A stretch of DNA of 64,000 nt from Pandoraea cepalis (GCF_902459665.1 NZ_CABPSL010000008.1:123062-187061); one strand, 5' to 3'. Positions 8,522-17,180 are shown, counted from the first letter of the stretch. The notes: a model not told the origin generated them from the sequence alone. Numbers and translations: made by a program.

Positions 8522-9157
8522 TCAGCGTCCGGTAATCATCGTGCGCAACGTGCGCGGCACCAGCGCGACCATCACGACATGAATCGCGACGAATGCCACC
8601 AGGCCCGCCATCGCGAGAAAATGCACCCAGCGCGCCCCCTGGAATCCGCCGAACAGCGCGCAGAGCCAGCCAAGCTGGACGGGCTTCCAGATCGCGAGTC
8701 CCGACGCCACGAGCAGCACGAGGTCGAGCACCGCGAACAGATACGCGATGCGCTGAACCTGGTTGTATTGATGGGGGTCGTCGTGGGCGAGTCGCCCACG
8801 CAGTGCGGCGAACGCGTCGCGCACCACACCGCGCAACGTCAACGGAAAGAAGCGGCGCGACAGGCGTCCGCTCGACGCATTGAAGAGCAGATAGACGAGC
8901 CCGTTGCCCGCCAGCAGCCACATCGCAGCAAAATGCCACCGCAGCGCACCGCCCAGCCAGCCGCCCAGCGTGAGTTCGTTGGGAAAGCGAAAGCCGAAGA
9001 TCGGCGACGCGTTGTAGATCCGCCAGCCGCTCGTGACCATCGCGAGGACGGCCAACGCATTCAGCCAATGGGTGACGCGCAGCCAACCCGGCTGGACCGG
9101 ACCGGTTCGCACGGGGGGCTGTGCGGCCGGCGGCACGGACTTCGTCAAGGGTGACAT
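8522..9157 (-). CDS. Cytochrome b561-type membrane subunit of the molybdoenzyme
   Basis: This 211-residue integral membrane protein has four hydrophobic helices with candidate haem-ligating His residues in WLRVTHWLNA, LRWHFAAMW, RWVHFLAM and VAIHVVMV. It belongs to the prokaryotic b561/Ni-hydrogenase cytochrome b group. I chose the ATG at 9157 because GGAGG lies 5 bases upstream; an earlier ATG at 9169 has no ribosome-binding site. It is 29 bp upstream of the molybdoenzyme gene and should anchor it and exchange electrons with quinone. Confidence 0.9.
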   Translation of the reverse strand: MSPLTKSVPPAAQPPVRTGPVQPGWLRVTHWLNALAVLAMVTSGWRIYNASPIFGFRFPNELTLGGWLGGALRWHFAAMWLLAGNGLVYLLFNASSGRLSRRFFPLTLRGVVRDAFAALRGRLAHDDPHQYNQVQRIAYLFAVLDLVLLVASGLAIWKPVQLGWLCALFGGFQGARWVHFLAMAGLVAFVAIHVVMVALVPRTLRTMITGR

Positions 9158-9266
9158 GGAGACCTCCATCGCTGGGTTTGCGTCGATGGAGCCAGTGTCA
9201 CGTCAAGACGGTGACGAAGTCCTCACGGAGAAATAACGTTTTCGTGATACTCGGCGAGTCCGGGCC

Positions 9267-9791
9267 TCAAGGGCGATGCGACGGTACCGATTCGGTCTCC
9301 GGGTCATCCGCCGTGCCGCTTCTGAGATACGCGTCGAACGTCGGCACGTGGGCGTCGAGCAGCAGACGGATCTCATTGATGAGCGTGTCGTAATGCGCCG
9401 CGAGGTTCTGCGCGAACGGCGTGAGCTGCGCGCCGCCTCCGGCCACACCGCCAATATGCCGGGCGACGAGAGGCTCCCGGAATTCGTGATTCATCGCTTC
9501 GACGAGCAGCCACGCACGCCGGTACGACATGCCCATGCGGCGCGCGGCGGCGGAAATCGACCCCGTCGCTTCGATGGCCCGCAGCAACGCCAGGCGCCCG
9601 GGCCCGAACACTGGCGTATCGCCATCACGCACGCGCACGCGCACGTCGTAGCCCGCCTCGCCGGCCGGCGCCGGCACTTTCCCCACGGCTTCCAGAGCCT
9701 CCAGCGCCGCAACCGTCGCCCGCCGCCTGCGCGCGGGCGAGTCCCCGGCGGGCGCGACTTCCCCCTTGCCTCGACGACGCTCAACTGGCAT
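9267..9791 (-). CDS. ModE-like winged-helix repressor without molbindin domain
   Basis: This 174-residue protein has a variable basic N-terminus and then the ModE/LysR-like winged helix: FGPGRLALLRAIEATGSISA, followed by AARRMGMSYRRAWLLVEAMN. Full-length ModE (about 260 residues) has two C-terminal Mop domains that bind molybdate; these are absent. It overlaps the coxG-like gene by 11 bp and is translated after it. It is the obvious candidate to bind the site at 4417-4442, although how it would sense molybdate is unclear. Confidence 0.85.
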   Translation of the reverse strand: MPVERRRGKGEVAPAGDSPARRRRATVAALEALEAVGKVPAPAGEAGYDVRVRVRDGDTPVFGPGRLALLRAIEATGSISAAARRMGMSYRRAWLLVEAMNHEFREPLVARHIGGVAGGGAQLTPFAQNLAAHYDTLINEIRLLLDAHVPTFDAYLRSGTADDPETESVPSHRP

Positions 9792-10398
9792 GGCCGCCCC
9801 ACAGGAAGACGACGATCAGAATGAGCGCCGCCACGGCCCACGGCCACCAGCGTGCCAGCCTACCGCGCGTGGCCGGCATATCGCGCAACGCGGCATCGGT
9901 GGCGAGTGCGGCGGCCACTTCGCCGTCGGCGGCAGTCGGGGGATACGTTGCGGCATGCGGGGCAATGGCCGCCGTCAGCCGCGCGAGGCATTCGTCAACG
10001 AGCTTGCGGGCGGCCACCTGCGCCTGGGGCGTGTCCAGATGCGCGGACTCGGCGCCCAGGTGCGTCGTGAGGTCATACGTCAGTAATGTGTGCATCGGTC
10101 CTTGCGCTTGCAACGTGATGGTCGCCTTGCCTCGTGTGTGTCCGGCAGCCGAGCCCAGGGCGTCGACATTCAATGTGTAGGATGTCGGCGCCGTGACGTC
10201 CGTCACCGTGATCCTGCCCGACCAACGACCGCCCAACGGACCCGAGGCGACGCTCACGACGATCGTCCACGTCGTGTCGTCGAGCCGCTCGATCGACTCG
10301 CAGCCTGGGATGCACCCTTGCAGGATGCCCGGGTCGTTCAGCGCGATCCACGCGAGGTCTCGCGCCACCGGCAATTGCCGTCTGTCATGTAGCTCCAT
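9781..10398 (-). CDS. CoxG-like SRPBCC protein with C-terminal membrane anchor
   Basis: This 205-residue protein has an N-terminal SRPBCC (START-like) domain of the CO-dehydrogenase subunit G type (MELHDRRQLPVARDLAWIAL and NDPGILQGCIPGCESIERLD), then a linker and one transmembrane helix at the extreme C-terminus (WWPWAVAALILIVVFLWGG). CoxG tethers the molybdenum CO dehydrogenase to the membrane in CO oxidisers. No CO dehydrogenase structural genes are in the window, so the partner here is unknown. It is divergent from the xdhC-family gene. Confidence 0.85.
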   Translation of the reverse strand: MELHDRRQLPVARDLAWIALNDPGILQGCIPGCESIERLDDTTWTIVVSVASGPLGGRWSGRITVTDVTAPTSYTLNVDALGSAAGHTRGKATITLQAQGPMHTLLTYDLTTHLGAESAHLDTPQAQVAARKLVDECLARLTAAIAPHAATYPPTAADGEVAAALATDAALRDMPATRGRLARWWPWAVAALILIVVFLWGGHAS

Positions 10399-10700
10399 TG
10401 CCCCCTCCCCAAACGTGATGCGGTCGCTCGTCGGTCACGCGACGTCATCTCGACCTGCGAACTATTGTGACACGAGTTCCCCGCGCCAGATCACCGCCGC
10501 GACCGCTCGCCCGCAGTCCGCAGCGCACTGCAGAAGGCTTCGCAAGGTCACGGAAAGGGACGGCAAAGCGCAATATCCCGTGGGATACAGCGCAAGCCAA
10601 GGCGCGCTATACTCGGCGCATCACATCGAGCGGTGACATGACGGCGGCCCATGCCTTGGCCGATGCGCTACCGCTCGCGTATTGACCAAGGAACCGTGGG
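10399..10700. other. Divergent intergenic region between coxG-like and xdhC-family genes
   Basis: About 300 bp with no gene. A TATACT at 10608-10613 could be the -10 for the xdhC-family gene, but the matching -35 is poor. I see no ModE-type palindrome here. Confidence 0.4.
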
Positions 10701-11720
10701 ATGGACAGTGTCGATCTGGAAGTGCTGAAGTCCGCCGTACAGTGGACCCGAGCGGGCTTTTTCGTCACGCTGGGCACGGTGGTTCGCACGTGGGGCTCCG
10801 CCCCGCGTCCGGTGGGCTCGATGCTCGCGATTCGGGAGGATGGCCATTTGGTCGGCTCCGTGTCGGGCGGTTGCGTCGAGGACGACCTGATCGCCCGGCT
10901 GCGCGATGGCGACTGGCCGCAGGATCGCCCGCAACTCACCAGCTACGGCGTGACGGCCGAGGAAGCGCATCGCTTCGGACTGCCCTGCGGCGGCACCTTG
11001 CAACTGGTGCTGGAGCCGGTGCGCGACGCCTCGCGCATTCCGGAACTGCTCGACGCCATCTCGCGATTCCGCCTCGTCGTGCGCGAACTCGACATGACCT
11101 CCGGTGCGGTGCGCATCGCCCCCGGGCACCATACCCCGCCGCTCGAATTCGACGGCGTGCGCCTCATCACCTCGCACGGCCCGCGCCATCGGCTCGTGGT
11201 GATCGGTGCCGGGCAGCTCTCGAAGTACGTTGCGAGCATGGCGTGCGCACTCGACTATCACGTGATCGTTTGCGACCCGCGCAGCGAATACGCAGACGAA
11301 TGGCACGTGGCCGGCACCGAACTTTCTCGCGAGATGCCGGACGACCTGATCGTGCAGCGTCAACTCGACTCGCACAGCGCTGTTCTTACGCTCACGCACG
11401 ACCCGAAGCTCGACGACATGGCGTTGCTCGAAGCACTCAAGTCGCCGGCGTTCTACATCGGCGCCATCGGCTCGCGGGTGAACAACGCGCGACGCCGCGA
11501 ACGGCTGTCGCTGTTCGATCTGAGTTCGGCCGAAATCGAACGGTTGCACGGGCCGGTCGGCATGCATCTGGGTGCGCGCACCCCGGCAGAGATCGCCGTG
11601 GCCATTCTCGCCGAGATGACGGCGATCAAAAACGGCATCGCCGTCAAACAAACGTTCGCCGTGCGCGCGACCGACGAGCCCATCGTCGACAACGCCTCGG
11701 TGTGCCGCGGCATGGTTTGA
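10701..11720 (+). CDS. XdhC/CoxI-family molybdoenzyme maturation protein
   Basis: This 339-residue protein has the N-terminal XdhC/CoxI domain (TWGSAPRPVGSMLAIREDG, then GSVSGGCVEDD) and a C-terminal Rossmann-like domain (LVVIGAGQLSKYVASMA). XdhC proteins bind the molybdenum cofactor and help insert its sulfido ligand into xanthine-dehydrogenase-type enzymes. Together with modABC, the ModE-like gene and CoxG, this marks the region as molybdenum-related, yet no xanthine- or CO-dehydrogenase subunits accompany it. Confidence 0.9.
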   Translation: MDSVDLEVLKSAVQWTRAGFFVTLGTVVRTWGSAPRPVGSMLAIREDGHLVGSVSGGCVEDDLIARLRDGDWPQDRPQLTSYGVTAEEAHRFGLPCGGTLQLVLEPVRDASRIPELLDAISRFRLVVRELDMTSGAVRIAPGHHTPPLEFDGVRLITSHGPRHRLVVIGAGQLSKYVASMACALDYHVIVCDPRSEYADEWHVAGTELSREMPDDLIVQRQLDSHSAVLTLTHDPKLDDMALLEALKSPAFYIGAIGSRVNNARRRERLSLFDLSSAEIERLHGPVGMHLGARTPAEIAVAILAEMTAIKNGIAVKQTFAVRATDEPIVDNASVCRGMV

Positions 11721-11770
11721 CCGTCGACGCGTGCCCCGCGCTGACCGCCCGCCACCACTTCCCATTGAAC

Positions 11771-11795
11771 AAAAAAACGCCGCCTTTCGGCGGCG
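11771..11795 (-). terminator. Intrinsic terminator for the 11880-12323 gene
   Basis: CGCCGCC (11778-11784) pairs with GGCGGCG (11789-11795) around a TTTC loop. On the minus strand the hairpin is followed by seven T residues (complement of 11771-11777), a classic rho-independent terminator. Confidence 0.85.
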
Positions 11796-11879
11796 CAACT
11801 CGCTCACTCGTTGCTACGGAGTACTACCTGGGTTACCTCGTCTTCCGTGACGCTTTACCCGACACGACCGATCGGCACA

Positions 11880-12323
11880 TCAGTCATGCGGCCACAGAAA
11901 CGTTACCGCTGCATGCCCCTTCGCGGGCACCTTCACATTCTTCGTCATCGGCTTGCCGTCGTACGTCGCCTTCACGGTGTAACTGCCTTGCGGCAGCTTC
12001 ACCAGCATGAACGGCCCTTTCGCGCGTGCATCGAGTATCGTCTTGCTACCGTGCATGATCTGCACCTGGGCGTCGGCAATGTACTCGTTCGCGCCATCGC
12101 CGCGAGCCGCCATCTCGATGGACAGCGGCCAGTGAGACGCTTCGCGCTTGAAGGCCCCCGATTGATCGCTGTCGATACCGCCCGAGACGTAGGTCACGTC
12201 GCCCTGCTGCATCGACGGCGGCAGCATGCCGCCCTGCGCATGCGCCACCGATATGCCAAGCCCTCCGACCAATGCCGCGGCCGTCGCGGCTGCCATCGAC
12301 CAGCGTTGCCATTGTTGCCCCAT
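11880..12323 (-). CDS. Exported hypothetical protein with carboxypeptidase-regulatory-like fold
   Basis: This 147-residue protein has a signal peptide ending AHAQ. Its second half reads like a small beta-sandwich of the carboxypeptidase regulatory/PEGA kind (GPFMLVKLPQGSYTVKATYD, then GKPMTKNVKVPAKG). GGAGG lies 6 bases before the ATG at 12323. It is downstream of and co-directional with the HtrA gene and ends in a strong terminator, so it may be the last gene of that unit. Specific function is not known. Confidence 0.75.
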   Translation of the reverse strand: MGQQWQRWSMAAATAAALVGGLGISVAHAQGGMLPPSMQQGDVTYVSGGIDSDQSGAFKREASHWPLSIEMAARGDGANEYIADAQVQIMHGSKTILDARAKGPFMLVKLPQGSYTVKATYDGKPMTKNVKVPAKGHAAVTFLWPHD

Positions 12324-12451
12324 GTTCGACCTCCCGTTCATGACATCACGATGCAGGATCGCACCGGTGGCGCGGCAGCCGTGAAGCCATCGCTGCCGAG
12401 CACCGGCACACAAGGTAGTGCGTGGCATCCCGCGAGTGTCTCGCCCGGCGC

Positions 12452-13987
12452 TTAGCCGAGATCAACCGGGATGAAAATCTGTTGCCCGTCGCGCTGGACG
12501 AGCAACGCGACATTATTGCCCGCTTTCTTGAGCTTATCGCTCAGTTGCGACGCACTCGTCACCGGCGTGCCGTTGAGCGACAGGATGATGTCGCCCGCCT
12601 GCACGCCCGCCTGCTCGGCCGGTCCGCCGACACGGGCCACCAGCAAACCGTGCGTCACCTGTGCCGCGCGCTTCTCGTCCGGCGAGAGGTCGCGTACCGC
12701 GAGCCCCAGCCGGCCATGCGTGGCCGAGTCGTCCGTGCTCGCGACGTCCTTCTTCTCGTTCAGCGCCGCCACCGTCACGCTTACGTCCTGCTTCGCACCA
12801 TTGCGCCAGACGGTCAGCGTCGCCTTCTCGCCTGGACGCATATCGGCGATCTTCTCCGGCAACTGCACCGAGTCCTCGATGGTCGTGCCGTTGACCGCCA
12901 GAATCACGTCGCCCGGCTTCAGGTCCGACTTCGCGGCCGGACCATTCTTGTCGATGGACGACACCAGCGCCCCCTCGGGCTTGGGCAAGCCGAACGACTT
13001 CGCCAGCGACTGGTTCACTTCCTGAATCGTTACGCCGATGCGGCCACGGCTCACCTTGCCAAACTGCTGGAGCTGCGCCTTGACCTTCATCGCCATGTCG
13101 ATCGGAATCGCGAACGACAGGCCCTGGAAGCCGCCGGTACGCGAATAGATCATCGAGTTGATGCCGATGACTTCGCCGTTCAGGTTGAACAGCGGTCCGC
13201 CCGAGTTACCCGGGTTGACCGGCACGTCCGTCTGAATGAACGGCGTGTAGTTCTCGTCAGGCAACGCACGCGCCTTTGCCGACACGATGCCCGCCGTCAC
13301 GGTGTTGTCGAAGCCGTACGGCGACCCGATGGCCACCACCCACTCACCGGCTTTCGATTTCGACGGATCGCCGATTTTCACCGTCGGCAGATTCGTGGCG
13401 GCAATCTTGAGCAAAGCCACGTCGCTCGCCTTGTCGCTGCCCACGACCTTCGCCTTGAATTCACGCTTGTCGGTGAGCTTCACCGTGACCTGACTCGCAT
13501 CGTCCACGACGTGCGCGTTGGTCAGGATGTAGCCGTCCGCGCTCACGATGAAGCCCGAACCGAGACTGCGCGTCGGTGCGCTGCCACCATCGCCACTGCC
13601 GTCGCCGCCGTCGTTGCCCGGCGCGCCGTAAAAGTGACGGAAGAACTGGAACAGCGGATCGTTCTGATCCATGCCGGGCGGCATCGGCATCGCCGTGGCA
13701 CCGCCCCCCGCCGAAGGTTTCCCATCGTGCGTCACACTAATGTTGACTACGGCCGGTCCGTATTGTTCCGCCAGTTGCGAGAAGTCCGGCACGAGCATGC
13801 GTGGCGCGGTATTCGGGGTGTTCGGTGCATTGGCGGCTGGCGTCGCCGGATTGGCCGCATTGGCGTCGGCGACCATCGCCGAGGCGAGCGGCGCCTGCCA
13901 GTGCTGACGTCCGGCAACATAGCCGCCCGTCAACGCGACGAGCACAGCGCTGGCAACCAGCGTACGAGTGAGCTTCGAGGTCCGCAT
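12452..13987 (-). CDS. Periplasmic serine endoprotease, HtrA/DegP-DegQ family
   Basis: This 511-residue protein degrades or chaperones misfolded envelope proteins. It has an N-terminal signal or anchor segment (TLVASAVLVALTGGYVAG), a Pro/Ala/Asn linker, a trypsin-like domain with His159 (TNAHVV), Asp189 (SDVALLKI) and Ser262 (NPGNSGGP), and two PDZ domains (about 300-390 and 410-505). ATG 13987 has AGGAG just upstream. Its promoter region contains a PmrA/QseB-type box at 14043-14059, and an I78-type inhibitor is encoded divergently. Control by the adjacent two-component system is inferred. Confidence 0.95.
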   Translation of the reverse strand: MRTSKLTRTLVASAVLVALTGGYVAGRQHWQAPLASAMVADANAANPATPAANAPNTPNTAPRMLVPDFSQLAEQYGPAVVNISVTHDGKPSAGGGATAMPMPPGMDQNDPLFQFFRHFYGAPGNDGGDGSGDGGSAPTRSLGSGFIVSADGYILTNAHVVDDASQVTVKLTDKREFKAKVVGSDKASDVALLKIAATNLPTVKIGDPSKSKAGEWVVAIGSPYGFDNTVTAGIVSAKARALPDENYTPFIQTDVPVNPGNSGGPLFNLNGEVIGINSMIYSRTGGFQGLSFAIPIDMAMKVKAQLQQFGKVSRGRIGVTIQEVNQSLAKSFGLPKPEGALVSSIDKNGPAAKSDLKPGDVILAVNGTTIEDSVQLPEKIADMRPGEKATLTVWRNGAKQDVSVTVAALNEKKDVASTDDSATHGRLGLAVRDLSPDEKRAAQVTHGLLVARVGGPAEQAGVQAGDIILSLNGTPVTSASQLSDKLKKAGNNVALLVQRDGQQIFIPVDLG

Positions 13988-14042
13988 GAGTCTCTCCTGA
14001 CTGACACCACGTTTGACATGACTGTGATGGTAGAGAGACTCC

Positions 14043-14059
14043 CTTAAGGCAACCTTAAG
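14043..14059. promoter_or_regulatory. PmrA/QseB-type response-regulator box
   Basis: CTTAAGGCAACCTTAAG is an exact CTTAAG-N5-CTTAAG direct/inverted arrangement, the consensus described for PmrA (BasR)-type regulators; the minus strand reads CTTAAGGTTGCCTTAAG. It lies 56 bp upstream of the HtrA start and about 10 bp before a possible -10 (TACCAT, 14032-14027), and 178 bp upstream of the divergent I78-like gene. The adjacent OmpR-family regulator is the likely ligand. Confidence 0.75.
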
Positions 14060-14237
14060 ACGATCTGAAAAGTGACCCATCGGCTGCCAACGGGCATTGC
14101 ACTGAGTGCTATGCGTTACGGCAGCAAGCGTTTGGAGGGACAACTCGCGTGGTTCGCCTTGCGCATGATGCATTCCGCTGACTACGGTGGCGAAGTGGCG
14201 CGATCCCGCGCCGCGAGTCTTCGTCTACAGGAGAATC

Positions 14238-14639
14238 ATGATGTCTACGATCGACACGCCGCTTGATCGCCGGTCCGTACATGGCCGCGCCGCTCGCTGG
14301 ATGGGATGCGCCGGAGTTACGTTGTGCCTCGCCTTCGCGGCATCGGTGCACGCCGCGCCCGGCGGCCATGGCGATGGGATGGGAACACAAGGCCCGGCCG
14401 ATTCCATGCCGAACGCGATGTCGCTGCCGAGCCAAAACAGTGCCTGCACACCGGACGCGCCAGCCGATCAGGCCATCGTCGGCAAGTCGCTCAGCGAAGC
14501 CAAATCGATGCTACAGGGTTGCCCGTGGCGCATCGGCACGCAGGATGGCAGAGCCATGCCGACGACGCGCGACTACCGCCCGGATCGCCGCACGCTCACG
14601 ATCGACAATGACAAGGTCACAAGCGTGACACGGGGGTGA
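14238..14639 (+). CDS. Exported I78-family protease-inhibitor-like protein
   Basis: This 133-residue protein has a signal peptide ending in VHAA. Its C-terminal 65 residues match the small I78 serine-protease inhibitor fold: a Cys, the helix QAIVGKSLSEAKSMLQ, then CPWRIGTQDG and the hallmark TTRDYRPDRRTLTIDNDK. Two Cys residues could form a disulfide. The start is ambiguous between ATG 14238 and ATG 14241; AGGAG spacing slightly favours 14241. It is divergent from HtrA, a serine protease, with a shared regulatory gap. Inhibition of HtrA itself is speculative. Confidence 0.8.
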   Translation: MMSTIDTPLDRRSVHGRAARWMGCAGVTLCLAFAASVHAAPGGHGDGMGTQGPADSMPNAMSLPSQNSACTPDAPADQAIVGKSLSEAKSMLQGCPWRIGTQDGRAMPTTRDYRPDRRTLTIDNDKVTSVTRG

Positions 14640-14669
14640 GGGCCAGAGACATCGCGTGCGACAGACGTA

Positions 14670-16079
14670 TCAAAGCGCAGGCGGCGGCGCCGATGTCGCG
14701 CCGCCGAAGCTCACGCGAACGCGAAGCCCCTGGCCGTTGGAGGCATCGAACAGCTCGACGCGCGCGCCATGCGCCTGCGCGATGTTGCGCACAATCGCCA
14801 GCCCCAAACCGGTGCCCTGCGCACGCGGGGTATCGGCATCGTCTTGCGTCGCGTCGCTCGCCGGCGTCGAATGGCCGGGCGCAGCCCCCTCCACCGACGC
14901 CGCACCGCCGCGGAAGAACCGGTCGAACACGCGCTCGCGCTCGGTGGGCGCAATACCCGGCCCGGTGTCTTCGATTTCCACGACCGGTGCCGGCGTTGCC
15001 GCCACCAGCCGCACGTCGACATGACCGCCGCGCGGCGTGTATTTCAGCGCGTTGTCGACCAGATTGCCGAAGAGCGTGTGCAATGCGTTCGCATCGCCGT
15101 GCACGCGACTGACGGCCGCCAGTGCGTCGGGGGCGTCCAGCCCGAGATCGATCCCGCGCGCCACCGCCAGCGCCGCATGATGCGCCACCACCTCACTCAG
15201 CAACGGAGCCAGCGGCACCTCGACGAATGCCGCGGCCGCACGCGCGGCGTCCGGCTCCTGTCGCGCGAGCGTGAGCAATTGGGCCACCATGTGCGAAGCG
15301 CGTCGCACGCCGTCGCGCAGATCCCGCATCGCCTCGGCCCGCTCCGCGTCGGTGTGGGCACGGTCAAGCAGTTGAACTTGCAGTTGCAGCGCCGCGAGCG
15401 GCGTGCGCAATTCGTGCGCGGCGTCGGCCACGAAGGCCTTTTGCTGTGCGAGCGACGCGCCGAGTCTGCCGAGCAGACTATTGAGCGCGCGCACGAGCGG
15501 ACGCACCTCGTCGGGCAAGCCGACCTCGGGCAAGGCATCCAACGCCCCCGGCGCACGCGTGTCGAGCGCCTTCGTCACGCGACGCAGCGGCTGCAAACCG
15601 CGCCCCACCACGATCCAGACGAGCAAGGCGAGCACCGGCATCGCAACCACCAGCGGCAACAGCGTGCGCACCGCCATCGAGACCGCGAGCGAATCGCGAA
15701 TGACCATCGGCTGCGCGAGCTGCACGACGTTGTCGCCCACGAGCGCCGCGTAGACGCGCCAGTCGCCTTCGGGCGTCTGCACGGTCGTGAAACCGAGTTC
15801 CGCGCGCGGCGGCAACGGCGTGCTCGGGTGCGAGTAGTACAACTCCACGCCGTTGCGGCTCCAAATCTGGATGACGAGTCCGCCTGACTCGTTGTGTGCG
15901 CCAGGCACGCTCGAGAACGGCTCGGCCGGCAGCGACAGGGCCATTTGCTGCAACTGGAAATCGAACAGCGCGTTGGCCTCCGTGCGCGACTGGCGGAAGA
16001 TGGCGATGCCCGCGAGCAGCAGCGCCACCGCGAGCGTGATCAGCAATCCGAAAAGGAGACGACGGCGAATCGAGCGCAT
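14670..16079 (-). CDS. Sensor histidine kinase (QseC/PmrB-like)
   Basis: This 469-residue inner-membrane kinase has TM1 (LLFGLLITLAVALLLAGIAI), a ~115-residue periplasmic domain, TM2 (LLPLVVAMPVLALLVWIVVG), the phospho-acceptor His in DAAHELRTPLAALQ and the ATP-binding motifs NLVDNALKYTP, DTGPGI and GTGLGLAIV. A ~30-residue Ala/Ser/Thr-rich insert lies inside the catalytic lid before GTGLGL. It overlaps its regulator by 4 bp (ATGA). The topology and partner suggest the QseC/PmrB group, which sense cations, antimicrobial peptides or similar envelope stress. Confidence 0.92.
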   Translation of the reverse strand: MRSIRRRLLFGLLITLAVALLLAGIAIFRQSRTEANALFDFQLQQMALSLPAEPFSSVPGAHNESGGLVIQIWSRNGVELYYSHPSTPLPPRAELGFTTVQTPEGDWRVYAALVGDNVVQLAQPMVIRDSLAVSMAVRTLLPLVVAMPVLALLVWIVVGRGLQPLRRVTKALDTRAPGALDALPEVGLPDEVRPLVRALNSLLGRLGASLAQQKAFVADAAHELRTPLAALQLQVQLLDRAHTDAERAEAMRDLRDGVRRASHMVAQLLTLARQEPDAARAAAAFVEVPLAPLLSEVVAHHAALAVARGIDLGLDAPDALAAVSRVHGDANALHTLFGNLVDNALKYTPRGGHVDVRLVAATPAPVVEIEDTGPGIAPTERERVFDRFFRGGAASVEGAAPGHSTPASDATQDDADTPRAQGTGLGLAIVRNIAQAHGARVELFDASNGQGLRVRVSFGGATSAPPPAL

Positions 16080-16786
16080 CAGTTCGCCTCCGGTGCCGTC
16101 ATGCCGGCCGCAGGCGGCGTCTCACCCGTTTGCGCAGGCATCATGTAACCGACGCCGCGCACCGTACGAATGGCGTCCGCGCCCAGCTTCTTGCGCAGCC
16201 CGTGGATGTGAACTTCCACCGCGTTGCTCGCCACTTCTTCTCCCCAGCCATAAATGCGCTCTTCCAGTTGCGCCTTCGACAGCACCGCGCCCGGCCGATT
16301 GAGCAACGCTTCGAGCACGGCATACTCGCGCGCGGAGAGCCCCACCGGCGCGCCGCCGCACGTGACCTGGCGCGTCGCGGGGTCGAGCACGATACCGCCA
16401 TGACGCAGCAACGGCTCGCTGCGCCCCGCCTGACGTCGCACCAGCGCACGCAACCGCGCCGCCAGCTCGTCGAGATCGAACGGCTTGACAAGGTAGTCGT
16501 CGGCGCCGGCGTCGAGTCCTTTCACGCGGTCGGCCACCGCATCGCGCGCCGTGGCGATGAGCACCGGCAACGTCTGGCCGCGCGCGCGCAACGTGCGCAG
16601 CACGTCGATACCGTCGCGGCGAGGCAAGCCCAGGTCGAGCAGCAGCGCGTCGTACGACTCGAGCGAGAGCACGTCGAGCGCACGCTGACCGTCGCCGACA
16701 TGATCGACGGTCCAGCCGTCCTGGCGCAGTCCTTTCATGACGGCCGTAGCAATCATCGCATCGTCTTCCACCAACAAAATTCGCAT
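16079..16786 (-). CDS. OmpR-family response regulator (QseB/PmrA-like)
   Basis: This 235-residue regulator has a receiver domain with the acidic pocket (LLVEDD), phospho-acceptor Asp in ALLLDLGLPRRDG and Lys in YLVKPF, followed by a winged-helix DNA-binding domain (SAREYAVLEALLNRPGAVLS and later IRTVRGVGYMM). It is the first gene of a two-gene operon with the kinase. The PmrA-type box 2 kb away, upstream of HtrA, makes an envelope-stress role likely. Confidence 0.93.
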   Translation of the reverse strand: MRILLVEDDAMIATAVMKGLRQDGWTVDHVGDGQRALDVLSLESYDALLLDLGLPRRDGIDVLRTLRARGQTLPVLIATARDAVADRVKGLDAGADDYLVKPFDLDELAARLRALVRRQAGRSEPLLRHGGIVLDPATRQVTCGGAPVGLSAREYAVLEALLNRPGAVLSKAQLEERIYGWGEEVASNAVEVHIHGLRKKLGADAIRTVRGVGYMMPAQTGETPPAAGMTAPEAN

Positions 16787-17180
16787 GGCTTGAGCACCGG
16801 TTGAGACCCTCTCCGGGCGTGTCACTGGCGGCCGACGCAACGTTGTTTGCGCTTGCTTGATGTTGCCTTGACGTGACACTCGCCGGAATTCGACCCATTG
16901 TAGCGACAGTTCGTTGCATGACCGCCTTACAATGGCACGCATGGGCCGCGCATGGCAGACGCACGTCGCGGCCCCGCAACCCGCTTATCGCTTCGCCGCC
17001 GCGTCCGCATCGCCTTGCCTGTGCCCGTCGTGCATTCAGGCCGTACGGTTTCGCTGCGCGCAACACTGGAGACCCTCGCCCGTCATGCGCGTTCCTCGCC
17101 TGCTTCGCAGCGCCTCTCGCTCCCCCGACCTTTCGGGCTCACTGCGCAGCCCCCTTCATTCGCCACCATCGGGCCGCCTC
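16787..17180. other. Divergent intergenic region, two-component operon / dacB
   Basis: About 390 bp with no convincing gene. In-frame codons upstream of dacB extend to 16914 but look non-coding (Arg/Pro/Ser-rich). If dacB instead starts at ATG 17085 the gap shrinks to 298 bp. I see no clear -35/-10 pair. Confidence 0.4.

Noticed and set aside
8493..9086. In-frame N-terminal extension of the molybdoenzyme gene
   Set aside because: It overlaps the cytochrome b gene in another frame; the ATG at 8492 has its own ribosome-binding site and a Tat signal follows.
9781..11720. CO-dehydrogenase operon
   Set aside because: CoxG-like and XdhC/CoxI-like genes are present, but no large, medium or small catalytic subunits.
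12422..14047. 541-codon plus-strand frame opposite HtrA
   Set aside because: Shadow of the HtrA coding sequence with no protein-like features.
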